A stretch of DNA of 64,000 nucleotides from Spirochaetaceae bacterium (GTDB lineage Bacteria; Myxococcota_A; UBA9160; UBA4427): the NCBI GenBank assembly GCA_020632655.1, contig JACKFD010000001.1:310001-374000 (forward strand). Reading direction: 5' to 3'. The position numbers were made by a program, and so were the translations under genes. Shown here one piece after another: positions 1 to 8,647 of this stretch. Positions within the stretch are counted from its first letter, which is position 1. Every line of letters starts with the position of its first letter. Under the pieces are notes generated by a model that saw only the letters and a program-made list of their open reading frames with translations, ran no database searches and was not told the DNA's origin.

Positions 1-2425
1 CCGTGTCCTCGCCGTGCGCCGCATCCCCGGTCCGCGCGAAGCCCGCGGTCTCCTCCGCGCGCGCGGCCTCGATCTCGCCGCGCTCCGCCTCGGTCAGGAA
101 CTCGTAGGTCAGCAGGTCGATGCCCGGTGTCAGGCCGTGATCGGGGACGATCGAGAGGCTGACCCAGGGCGCCGCGCCTTCGCCGAAGGTCACGACCGCG
201 AGGATCTCGCATCGATCCGTCCGGAAGCTCTCGGCATCGAGCTGCTCGGTCAGCAGCCGCGTGAAGCCACCCCAGGCCTCGACGAAATGCTCGCGCGCGC
301 GCTCGAGATCATCGGGCACGCCGCAGACCAGGTAGCGCACGCCGCCCGCCGTGTACTCGCGATGCGTGATGCCGCCCCGCTCACGTGCCTCTTCGAGCAG
401 CGTATCCGCCGTCACCGCCAGGGCGTCGCGCAGCTCCTCCTCGAAGGCGCGATCCACGAATGCAGCGAAGGCAGGCGAGAGCAGCGCGACGCGGGCGAGG
501 TGGTCGTCGAGACAGGCGCGATGGGCGGCGACGGGGTCGCGCGGGGTCGCAGCGGGCGGGCTCGCCTGGGTCGGCTCGTCCTCGGACAGGACGAGCTCCG
601 TGGCCGCCTCGCCGACACCGCCGTGCGTGACCTCCGCGGGCGTCGCGACCGACGCCTCCGGCTCGGGCTCGCGCGACGCCTCCGGCTCGGGCTCGAGCGG
701 CGGCAGCAACGAGAGTCGCGAGCGGCCCCGGCGGATCGGCACCTCCGCCGTCGGTGCGTCGGCGAGGTCCGACCCGGCCGACGGTCCCGCGTCCGCGCCC
801 GGGTCACGGCTCGCGTCGATCGGGTCGTCGTCGTCCGCGAGCCGATCGTCGAGCTCCACGACGCGTGCGGGGGGCTCGTCGTGCGGGGGCGTCGAGGGCT
901 CCCCCGGCATGGACGACTCGACCCGGTCGGCGGGCGGTGCATCCCCGACCGCCCAGGAGACGATCGGCCAGGCCGCGGGCGGGGTCGTCGACGAGCTCAG
1001 ATAGACGGTCTGGCCGCCGGGTACGTAGCCCTCGAGCACGAATCGAAGGTCGATGCCGGCGAAGCGGATGCGGTCGCCACCCTTGAGCGGCACGCGCTCG
1101 CCGGGCTCGAGTCGGCGGTCCGCGAGCTTCGTGCCGTTCGTGCTGCGTCGATCCTCGAGCCAGTAGCGGCCCTCGTCGAGCTCGATCAGGGCGTGCTCGC
1201 TCGACACGGTGTCGTGGTCGAGGACGAGATCGTTGTGTGGATCGCGGCCGATTCGGGTGCGGCCGCGGCGCAGGGGGAAGCTCGCGCCGATCTCGCCGAG
1301 GCTGCCGCTGGCATCGAGCAGCTGGGCCGAAGGCGCCGCGCGCCGCGGTCGCGGCAGGGCCAGGAGGCCCCGCCGCCGTCGCCAGAAGGCGAGGCCGCCG
1401 GCGATCAGCAGGGCGGCCGGTACGAAGGCGAGCAGCGCGAGGCCGAGGCGTCGCCGCGTCCGTGCCTGCGACGCCGCCTCGACGGAAGCCTTCGACGCGG
1501 CGCCCTCGGGCCCGGTCGCGACGGCGGGCGCGTTCGCATCGGTCGGCGCCTCCGAAGCGTCGAGGGAGGCGTCGAGCGTGGCGTCGGGATCGTTGCGCGT
1601 CCCCGTCGCGTTCCGTGCGCCGCTCCCCGCGTCGGTGGGGTCCGTCGCGAGCGCATAGCGCTCGGCGACCGCCAGCCGGGCGAGCACGTCCTCGACGACC
1701 GACCCGAGCTCTTCGGCGCGAATCGCCCGGTAGTATCGGGCGCCCGTCCGTCGGGCGAGCGCCTGCATCATCGGGTAGTCGGCGGCCTCCGTGAACGCGA
1801 CACCGAAGAGCTGGATGCCCGCAGCGGCGCTCTCCGCCGCGAGATCCTCGCGCAGCGCCCGCCGCGCCTCGTCGTCGCGCGCGGCGCTGCCCGTGTCGAG
1901 GCGGCCGTCGCTCAGCAGGACGATCGCGCGTCGCGCCTCGGGGCGTCCGTCGCGGCGCAACGCGTAGAGCGCGCGCTCCACGGCGGCGGCGCTGTCGGTC
2001 CACTGGCCCGAGAAGTCGAGCCCGTCGAGGGCGCGCTCGAGGCGCGCGGCGGACGCGGCATCGACGGGGGCGAGGGGGGCGGCGAGTCGCGCGCTCGCGT
2101 CGAAGAGCACGACGCCGATCCGCGCGTCGAGCGCCGGCCGGGCAGCGAGGGTGCGCGCGAAGTCGAGCACGGCGGCGCGGGTGAGGCGCGACGGATCGTT
2201 GCGACGCATGCTGCCCGAGTTGTCGAGCACGAAGACGACGTCGATCGCCGAGCCGGGGTCGACGCCGGCGTCCGCCGCCGCCGGGGCCATCGTTGCGAAG
2301 GCGAAGGAAAGGAAGCAGGCCGCGCCGATCGCGAGCGCGCGGATCACGCGGGCCGCACCGCGTGCTTCGCGTCGCGCGCCGTCGCGCCCGCGCCCCCGAC
2401 GCTCGTGCCTGCTCGTGCGAACCAT
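1..2425 (-). CDS. VWA and FHA domain membrane protein (3' end beyond window)
   Basis: Read on the minus strand, the frame is open from ATG 2425 to the window edge, so the C-terminus is missing. A short Arg-rich leader precedes a hydrophobic signal-like stretch, then a von Willebrand A domain with the metal site DNSGS (about residues 60-66). Next come a transmembrane helix (about 325-345) flanked by arginines and an FHA domain (about 385-460) with GRD, SSEH and STNGT, the phosphothreonine-peptide binding signature. An acidic linker with repeated EPEPEAS leads to a C-terminal region I do not recognise. The layout suggests an extracytoplasmic VWA domain and a cytoplasmic FHA domain, perhaps coupled to Ser/Thr kinase signalling (inference). 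GTG 2347, directly before the hydrophobic stretch, is an alternative start. TerC diverges from it across a 380-bp gap. Confidence 0.85.
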   Translation of the reverse strand, partial: MVRTSRHERRGRGRDGARREARGAARVIRALAIGAACFLSFAFATMAPAAADAGVDPGSAIDVVFVLDNSGSMRRNDPSRLTRAAVLDFARTLAARPALDARIGVVLFDASARLAAPLAPVDAASAARLERALDGLDFSGQWTDSAAAVERALYALRRDGRPEARRAIVLLSDGRLDTGSAARDDEARRALREDLAAESAAAGIQLFGVAFTEAADYPMMQALARRTGARYYRAIRAEELGSVVEDVLARLAVAERYALATDPTDAGSGARNATGTRNDPDATLDASLDASEAPTDANAPAVATGPEGAASKASVEAASQARTRRRLGLALLAFVPAALLIAGGLAFWRRRRGLLALPRPRRAAPSAQLLDASGSLGEIGASFPLRRGRTRIGRDPHNDLVLDHDTVSSEHALIELDEGRYWLEDRRSTNGTKLADRRLEPGERVPLKGGDRIRFAGIDLRFVLEGYVPGGQTVYLSSSTTPPAAWPIVSWAVGDAPPADRVESSMPGEPSTPPHDEPPARVVELDDRLADDDDPIDASRDPGADAGPSAGSDLADAPTAEVPIRRGRSRLSLLPPLEPEPEASREPEPEASVATPAEVTHGGVGEAATELVLSEDEPTQASPPAATPRDPVAAHRACLDDHLARVALLSPAFAAFVDRAFEEELRDALAVTADTLLEEARERGGITHREYTAGGVRYLVCGVPDDLERAREHFVEAWGGFTRLLTEQLDAESFRTDRCEILAVVTFGEGAAPWVSLSIVPDHGLTPGIDLLTYEFLTEAERGEIEAARAEETAGFARTGDAAHGEDT

Positions 2426-2805
2426 CCCGACCCCCGATCCAGAAGGCGCCCTCGCGGCGCCCGTCCACGGCAATGTGCGCGTCGGCCGCGCCGCGTGACG
2501 CGCCAGTATACGCTGCGGCGTCCTCGACCCCGAGCGCTCGACGCATCGCGCATCGACCCTTTGGATCCGCGCTCGCAGCCCGCCGGCAGTCGACCGGCAG
2601 CGGGCGCGAATCCCCATGCCAGTCGGTCGCCGTCGCGCGCGGAGAGGGGACATCGAGAGGCGTCCGGGCGTTCCTTTTTTTCGTCGAGGCGCATGCCCTC
2701 GACTCTGTGGTATCCCGGGGGCGCCCAGGGCGGGGCCGCCTGCGCGCACACGGGCCCGCGGCCGGGGCGTCTGTGCATCGCGCGCGTCGCGCGGGAGGGG
2801 AGTGC
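2426..2805. other. Intergenic region between divergent genes
   Basis: No convincing gene lies in this 380-bp stretch. It separates the VWA-FHA gene from terC and must hold promoters for both. The only distinctive elements are a run of seven T at 2675-2681 and a 7-bp hairpin, GTCGAGG (2683-2689) with CCTCGAC (2697-2703). TerC-family genes are sometimes preceded by a yybP-ykoY manganese riboswitch; I looked for its conserved segments and did not find them. Confidence 0.5.
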
Positions 2806-3654
2806 TTGGAAGCCTTGCTCACGACCGAGAACGCCGTCGCGCTCGCGACCCTGGTCGGACTCGAGATCGTCCTCGGCATCGACAACATCGTCTTCATCGC
2901 CATCCTGACCCAACGCCTCCCCGCCGCGCAGCAGGCGCGCGCGCGGCGCGTCGGGCTGCTGGCGGCGATGGGCATGCGGATCGGGCTGCTGCTGGCGATC
3001 GGCTGGGTGATGGGACTGACCGCGGTCCTCTTCGAGGTCTTCGATCATCCCGTCTCGGGCCGTGATGGCATCCTGCTCCTGGGCGGGCTCTTCCTGGTCG
3101 GCAAGGCGACCTGGGAGATCCACGACAAGCTCGAGGGCGAGGAGGCGGAGGAGGGGGCCGGTGCCGCTGCGGCCTCCTTCGCGGGCGTGATCCTCCAGAT
3201 CGTGCTGCTCGATGTCGTCTTCTCCCTCGACAGCGTGATCACCGCCGTCGGCATGGCGCGCGAGCTCTCGATCATGGTGACGGCAGTCGTCGTGTCCGTG
3301 CTCGTCATGCTCGTCTTCGCGGGGCATATCAGCGCATTCATCGAGCAGCATCCGACGCTGAAGATCCTGGCGCTCTCCTTCCTGATCCTGATCGGGGTCG
3401 TGTTGCTGCTCGAGGGCTTCGGGAAGCACGTCGAGAAGGGCTACGTCTACTTCGCGATGGCCTTCTCGCTCTCGGTCGAGCTCGTGAACCTCGCCGTGCG
3501 GCGCAAGCGACATCCGCTCCGGCTGAACCGGACCTTCGTCGTGCGGGACGACTGGGTCGTGTCCGACTGGCCGCCCGGCGTGACGCCCGCGCCGGCGACG
3601 ACGGCGACGAGTTCGGCGCCGCGCGGCGTGGGCGGGGAGCGGGGCGATGGCTGA
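2806..3654 (+). CDS. TerC family integral membrane protein
   Basis: This 282-residue protein has about seven hydrophobic helices and both TerC signatures: EIVLGIDNIVF (about 20-30) and DVVFSLDSVI (about 136-145). The acidic residues in these are thought to bind or conduct metal ions. Family members export Mn2+ or protect against metal or tellurite stress, and some metallate secreted enzymes. The C-terminal 50 residues are a low-complexity cytoplasmic tail. The start is a TTG at 2806, because GGAGGGG (2794-2800) sits 5 nt upstream and the homologous region begins at once; the reading frame extends further upstream without family-like sequence. The stop overlaps the next gene by 8 bp, so the two are probably translationally coupled. 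Confidence 0.88.
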   Translation: MEALLTTENAVALATLVGLEIVLGIDNIVFIAILTQRLPAAQQARARRVGLLAAMGMRIGLLLAIGWVMGLTAVLFEVFDHPVSGRDGILLLGGLFLVGKATWEIHDKLEGEEAEEGAGAAAASFAGVILQIVLLDVVFSLDSVITAVGMARELSIMVTAVVVSVLVMLVFAGHISAFIEQHPTLKILALSFLILIGVVLLLEGFGKHVEKGYVYFAMAFSLSVELVNLAVRRKRHPLRLNRTFVVRDDWVVSDWPPGVTPAPATTATSSAPRGVGGERGDG

Positions 3655-6600
3655 GCGGCGTCGGGCGCGGGTCGTGCGGGCGGTCGTGCTCGTGCTGCTG
3701 CTCGCGCCGGCGATCGTCTGGCTCGGCGTGACGGCGGTCGCGAAGCTCACGGTGGCGAAGGAGGTGCCCTGGTCGACGCTGGCCGGCCTGGTCGGGAGCG
3801 CGCTCTTCCGGCCGGTGCTCTGCGTCGTGGGTGGCTGCGAGCCCGAGCTCGCGGAGGGCCTCGTGATCGAGCGCCTGGGCGAGACGCTCCTCGAAGGCAC
3901 GCCCGTCGCCCTCGACGTCGACGAGCGCGGTCGCGTCCTCGTCGCCGAGGCGGGGCGCATGAATCACGGCACCGAGGACGATCGCGATCACCCGGACTGG
4001 CTCCTCGACGATCTCGCCGCGCGGAGCGTCGAGGACCGCCTCGCCTACCAGGCCCGGGCGATCGCGGACGGTCGCATCCCGGACGCCGACCACTTCACGA
4101 GCCACGCGGATCGACTCGTCGTGCTCGACGACGCGGATGGCGACGGACGGGTCGATCGACGGCGGGAGCTCGCGCGGTGGAACGATGCGGCACGGGGACT
4201 CGTCGCAGGCGTCGAGGCGCGGGAGGGCGAGATCTTCGTGACCGCGATCCCGGACGTCCTCCGGCTGCGCGACCTCGACGACGACGGCGTCGCGGAGGAG
4301 ATGACGACGCTGCATACGGGCTTCGGCGTCAAGACCTCGCTGATCGGGCACGATCTGCACGGCCTCGTGCAGGGCCCGGATGGTCGCCTCTATTTCTCGG
4401 TCGGCGATCGCGGCTATCGCGTCGCGACGCCCGAGGGTCACGTCCTCGAGCCTTCGCTCGGACCCGGGCGCGGGGCGGTCTTCCGGATGTGGCCCGACGG
4501 GAGCGGGCTCGAGGTCTTCGCGACCGGACTGCGCAATCCGCAGGAGCTCGCCTTCGACGACTACGGCAACCTCGTGACGGGGGACAACAACGGCGACGGA
4601 GGTGACGCGGCGCGGATCGTCTACGTGGTCGAGGGCGGCGAGTCGGGCTGGGCGATGCCCTATCAGACGCTCGCCGGCGACTACGTGCGTGGGCCCTGGA
4701 TGGCCGAGCGGCTCTGGGACCTCCAGCACGAGACCCAGCCCGCCTGGGTCCTCCCGCCGATCGCACACGTCGGCAACGGGCCGGCGGGTCTCGTGCACGC
4801 GCCGGGGCTCGGCCTGCCGGCGCGTTATGCGGACCACTTCCTGCTCTGCGACTACGCCTATACCTACGGGCGCAGCGGTATCTGGTCCTTCGCCGTCGAG
4901 CCCGAGGGCGCGGGCCTCCGCGTGGTCGACCTGCATCGCTTCGCGTGGTCGATGCTCGCGACCGACGTCGACTTCGGTTGGGACGGCCGACTCGTCGCGT
5001 CGCTCTTCGATCAGTTCGGGGGCAGTCAAGAGCTCGCCCGGATCTCGCATCCGGACTCCCTGGACGACCCGCGCGTCGCGTCGCTCGCGACGATCGTCGC
5101 GGAGCCGATGGGCGAGAAGTCGAGTGAGCGGCTCTTCGAGCTGCTGCATTTCCCCGATCAGCGCATCCGACTGCGGGCGCAGTCCGAGCTGGCGGAGCGC
5201 GGCGAGACGGCCGGGCTCGCGCGGCTCGCCCGGGACCGCGAGGCATCGCTCGTGCCACGTCTCCACGCGCTCTGGGGGCTCGCCCGGATCGGCGATGCCG
5301 GGATCGGGGCGATCACGCGCGAGGGCATCGACTGGGCCCTCGCCGAGGATGCGGAGCTTCGTGCACAGCTGGCCCGGGCGATCGGCGAGTCGGGGGTCGC
5401 ATCGCTCGCGCCGGCGTTGCGCGACTGGCTCGGGGACGCATCGCCGCGGGTGCGCTTCTTCGCTGCGCAATCGCTCGGCGCCCTGGCCGACCGGGAGAGC
5501 CTCGAGCCGCTGGTCGCGCTGCTGCGCGAGAATGCGGACCGAGACGTCTTCCTGCGCCACGCGGTCGTGTTCGCTCTGTATCGACTCGGCCTGCCGGACG
5601 CGCTCTTCGTGCATGCAGACGATCCGAGCCGCGCCGTGCGGCTCGGCGTGCTGCTCGTGCTGCGACGGGAGGGGGATGCGCGGATCGCGCGCTTCCTCGA
5701 GGACCCGGATCCGCTGCTCGTGGTCGAGGCCGCGCGGGCGATCTACGACGCACCGATCGACGGTGCGATGCCCGCGCTGGCGCGCCTCGCGGAGGGGCTC
5801 GGGGCGGCGCACGAGGACGACCTCCAGACCGCCCACGCGCTCCATCGCCGGGTGATCGGCGCGAACGTCCGTCTGCGCGACGCACGCGGCGCGGAGCGGC
5901 TGGCGCGTTATGCGGCGGACGCGCGACAGCCCGAGACCCTGCGCCGGCTGGCCCTCGAGGCGCTCGCCGACTTCGCGTCGCCACCGCCGCGGGACCTCAC
6001 GATGGGCTTCTACCGCCCGCTTCCGCCCGTCGAGCCCACGCTCGTCGCCGGGGTGTTCGAGGCGCGTGGGCGCGCGCTGCTCGATTCGTCGCTCTCGGCG
6101 AGGGCGCTCGAGATCATGGGCGGATACGGCGCCTCGCCCCTCGATGAACGCGAACTCGTCGCCCGGATCGTCGACGTGGACGCCGACCCCGCGACGCGGC
6201 TCGCCGCCGCGCGGGCCCTCACGGCCAAGGCCTCGGGCGGATCGCTCGAGGATGCGGTCGGGGGCGAGCGCGCAGCCGGGACGATCCTCGACGCGTCCGT
6301 ACCGGCGCTACGCATTGCCGCCCGCGACCTGCTTTTCGCCCTCGACCCCGAGCGCGGCGTCACCGTCCTGATCGAGGCGGCGGAGGGCGCGGGGGACGAG
6401 CGCGAGCGGCAGCATGCGTGGACGCGGCTGGGGGCTGCGGGGACATCGGGGGACGAGGCGGCGCGGGCGGCGATCGGACGTGGCTTCGTCGCCTGGGAGG
6501 CGGGGGGCCTCGCGCCGGGCGTCGCGCTCGAGCTGCTCGAGGCCGCGCGGGCGCAGCCGGACCCGGCGCTCGCGGCGCGGGCGACGGCGGCGCTCGCACC

Positions 6601-7075
6601 GCCGGTTGCGCGGGCGATCGAAGGTCGGGCCTGGGCGCTCGCGGGCGGCGATCCGGCCGCGGGGCGACTCGTCTTCGACACGATTGGCGACTGCCGTCGC
6701 TGCCATGCGGCGGCGACGGGCGAAGCAGGGGGCAGCGGGCATGGCGGTGGCGTCGGCCCGGCGCTCGGTGGCGAGCGGGTGCGCGACGCGCGCTTCGTGC
6801 TCGAGTCGATCGTCGATCCGCAGGCGCGGATCGCGCCAGGCTTCGGGAACGTCGAGGTGCTGCGTCGCGACGGTGGGCGCCTGGCGGGTCGGCTCGTGTC
6901 GCGCGGCGAAGACGGGGCGATCGAGCTCGACACCGGGGCGGCTCGACCGCTCGCGATTCCGGCCGAGGCGATCGACCGGGTCGGCGAGGTGCAGAGCGCG
7001 ATGCCCCCGATCGGGCTGGCGCTCGAGCCGCGCGCGCTCCGCGACCTGGTTGCCTACGTCCGTTCGCTCGAGTGA
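3647..7075 (+). CDS. PVC-type membrane-bound dehydrogenase with HEAT repeats and C-terminal haem domain
   Basis: This 1142-residue protein opens with one transmembrane anchor (about 10-30). A beta-propeller-like dehydrogenase domain follows (about 60-480: repeated DxDGDG-type turns, SVGDRGYRV, GLRNPQELAFDDYGN), then HEAT-like helical repeats (about 500-980). The C-terminal cytochrome domain has one CRRCH haem motif (Cys1016, Cys1019, His1020) and a probable axial Met in SAMPPIG. This order matches the Planctomycetes/Verrucomicrobia families described by TIGR02604 and TIGR02603, which are predicted periplasmic sugar or alcohol oxidases passing electrons to a fused cytochrome. The substrate is unknown. 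It overlaps terC by 8 bp. It is outside its best-known phyla if the host is not a PVC bacterium. Confidence 0.85.
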   Translation: MAERRRARVVRAVVLVLLLAPAIVWLGVTAVAKLTVAKEVPWSTLAGLVGSALFRPVLCVVGGCEPELAEGLVIERLGETLLEGTPVALDVDERGRVLVAEAGRMNHGTEDDRDHPDWLLDDLAARSVEDRLAYQARAIADGRIPDADHFTSHADRLVVLDDADGDGRVDRRRELARWNDAARGLVAGVEAREGEIFVTAIPDVLRLRDLDDDGVAEEMTTLHTGFGVKTSLIGHDLHGLVQGPDGRLYFSVGDRGYRVATPEGHVLEPSLGPGRGAVFRMWPDGSGLEVFATGLRNPQELAFDDYGNLVTGDNNGDGGDAARIVYVVEGGESGWAMPYQTLAGDYVRGPWMAERLWDLQHETQPAWVLPPIAHVGNGPAGLVHAPGLGLPARYADHFLLCDYAYTYGRSGIWSFAVEPEGAGLRVVDLHRFAWSMLATDVDFGWDGRLVASLFDQFGGSQELARISHPDSLDDPRVASLATIVAEPMGEKSSERLFELLHFPDQRIRLRAQSELAERGETAGLARLARDREASLVPRLHALWGLARIGDAGIGAITREGIDWALAEDAELRAQLARAIGESGVASLAPALRDWLGDASPRVRFFAAQSLGALADRESLEPLVALLRENADRDVFLRHAVVFALYRLGLPDALFVHADDPSRAVRLGVLLVLRREGDARIARFLEDPDPLLVVEAARAIYDAPIDGAMPALARLAEGLGAAHEDDLQTAHALHRRVIGANVRLRDARGAERLARYAADARQPETLRRLALEALADFASPPPRDLTMGFYRPLPPVEPTLVAGVFEARGRALLDSSLSARALEIMGGYGASPLDERELVARIVDVDADPATRLAAARALTAKASGGSLEDAVGGERAAGTILDASVPALRIAARDLLFALDPERGVTVLIEAAEGAGDERERQHAWTRLGAAGTSGDEAARAAIGRGFVAWEAGGLAPGVALELLEAARAQPDPALAARATAALAPPVARAIEGRAWALAGGDPAAGRLVFDTIGDCRRCHAAATGEAGGSGHGGGVGPALGGERVRDARFVLESIVDPQARIAPGFGNVEVLRRDGGRLAGRLVSRGEDGAIELDTGAARPLAIPAEAIDRVGEVQSAMPPIGLALEPRALRDLVAYVRSLE

Positions 7076-7190
7076 GGGGCCTTGCAGGTCGGGCGGCCGG
7101 AGTGACCCGGCGACCGCTCGATCCGGTTGTTGGGGCCCGGGAGCTGGCATACCGTCCGGCCACTCGAATCCGCCCCTCAAGGAGAAATTC

Positions 7191-8387
7191 ATGGCGCGAG
7201 AAGCAGTCATCGTCGGCAGCCTCCGGACCGGCCTCACCAAGGCCCACCGCGGCTCCTTCAACCTCACGGAGCCCGTCGACTACACCGCGCACGTGATGCG
7301 CGAGGTCGTGAAGGAGCAGAAGAACCTCGACCCCGCCGAAATCGAGGACGTGATCCTCGGCTGCGGTCATCCCGAGGGCTGCATGGGCATGAACATGGCG
7401 CGCATCGCCGCGATGGTCGCCGACATCCCGAAGACGGCGGCGGCGACGACGGTCAACCGCTTCTGCTCCTCGGGCTCGCAGGCCGTGATGATGGCCGCGA
7501 ACCAGATCCTGCAGGAGGGTGCCGAGGTCGCGATCGGGGCGGGCGTCGAGACGATCACGATGATGCAGGACGGGACCCAGAACCGGACCCGGCTCGCGAA
7601 CAAGAACGCGGCCGAGCGCTTCCCGGGCCTCTACTACCCGATGGGCATCACGGCCGAGATCGTGGCCGAGCGTTACAAGATCTCGCGCGAGGACCAGGAC
7701 GCCTACGCGCTCCAGAGCCAGCAGCGCTACGCCGCCGCCGTCGAGAAGGGCTGGATCGCGGAAGAGATCGCGCCCATGAAGGTCACGCGGAAGGTGACGC
7801 CGAAGGAGGGTGACCCCTACGAGGAGGAGGCCGTCGTCGACCGCGACGAGTGCAATCGCGCGAGCACGACCCTCGATGGTCTCGCCAAGCTCCAGCCCGT
7901 CTTCAAGAAGGCGGAGGAGGGCGGCACGGTCACGGCGGGCAACGCCTCGCAGCTCGCCGACGGCGCCTCGGCGACCCTCCTGATGTCGTCGGACCGCGCG
8001 AAGCAGCTCGGTATCGAGCCCCTCGCGATCTACCGCGGCTCGGCCGTCGCCGGCTGCGGCCCCGAGGAGATGGGCATCGGTCCGGTCTTCGCCGTGCCGA
8101 AGCTGCTCAAGCGCTTCGGCCTCAAGATCGACGACATCGACGTGATCGAGCTGAACGAGGCCTTCGCCTCACAGCTCCTCTATTGCCAGCGCGAGCTCGG
8201 CCTCCCGAACGAGAAGCTGAACCCGACGGGTGGCTCGATCTCGATCGGTCATCCCTTCGGCATGACCGGCTCGCGCATGACGGGCCTGCTCGTCCGGCAC
8301 TTGAAGCGTACGGGTGGCCGCTACGGCATCGTGACGATGTGCGTCGGCGGCGGCCAGGGCTTCGCCTCGCTCTTCGAGGCCTGCTGA
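7191..8387 (+). CDS. Acetyl-CoA acetyltransferase (thiolase)
   Basis: This is a full-length 398-residue thiolase with all classical catalytic residues: nucleophile Cys92 in NRFCSSGSQ, NEAF at 322-325, His354 in GHPFGMTG and the second cysteine Cys384 in CVGGGQG. It should catalyse CoA-dependent cleavage of 3-ketoacyl-CoA at the end of beta-oxidation, or the reverse condensation. An AAGGAG (7179-7184) lies 6 nt before the ATG. The gene is preceded by 115 bp after the cytochrome gene and followed by a strong hairpin, so it is probably monocistronic. Unlike the two other thiolases in this window it keeps the C-terminal cysteine, so it is the conventional degradative or biosynthetic type. Confidence 0.95.
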   Translation: MAREAVIVGSLRTGLTKAHRGSFNLTEPVDYTAHVMREVVKEQKNLDPAEIEDVILGCGHPEGCMGMNMARIAAMVADIPKTAAATTVNRFCSSGSQAVMMAANQILQEGAEVAIGAGVETITMMQDGTQNRTRLANKNAAERFPGLYYPMGITAEIVAERYKISREDQDAYALQSQQRYAAAVEKGWIAEEIAPMKVTRKVTPKEGDPYEEEAVVDRDECNRASTTLDGLAKLQPVFKKAEEGGTVTAGNASQLADGASATLLMSSDRAKQLGIEPLAIYRGSAVAGCGPEEMGIGPVFAVPKLLKRFGLKIDDIDVIELNEAFASQLLYCQRELGLPNEKLNPTGGSISIGHPFGMTGSRMTGLLVRHLKRTGGRYGIVTMCVGGGQGFASLFEAC

Positions 8388-8404
8388 GCGTTCTCGCGGA
8401 TCGT

Positions 8405-8429
8405 GCCGGCGGGCCGGGTGCCCGCCGGC
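8405..8429. terminator. Strong GC hairpin between convergent genes
   Basis: A perfect 10-bp stem, GCCGGCGGGC (8405-8414) with GCCCGCCGGC (8420-8429), has a 5-nt loop and starts 18 nt after the thiolase stop codon. There is no T-tract on either side, so it is not a textbook intrinsic terminator. Its place between converging genes suggests it limits read-through in both directions. The remaining 200 bp to the next gene show nothing recognisable. Confidence 0.5.
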
Positions 8430-8647
8430 CGTCCCGCCGGGCATCCCGCCGCTCGCCATCGCTCGCGGTCGCCGGTCCCACCCGTCTCCTCGCGCGGAGG
8501 CGCGGCGCGTTCATGAGGAAGCCTGGCTCGAAGACGATCGGCGGCTGCATCACGATCAGCAGGAACCCGTCTCGGCGGAATCGCGCCCGCAGCCGGGGCG
8601 GCGCGGCGTGGCCTCGGGCGCGCTGGCCGACCCCATCTCCGACGGGC

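Noticed and set aside
2640..2805. yybP-ykoY manganese riboswitch before terC
   Set aside because: Such riboswitches precede some terC genes, but none of the conserved segments is visible in this leader.
14..2908. Long plus-strand open frame over the first 2.9 kb
   Set aside because: It is the antisense of the VWA-FHA gene, whose minus-strand translation shows clear VWA and FHA motifs; the plus-strand product is low-complexity.
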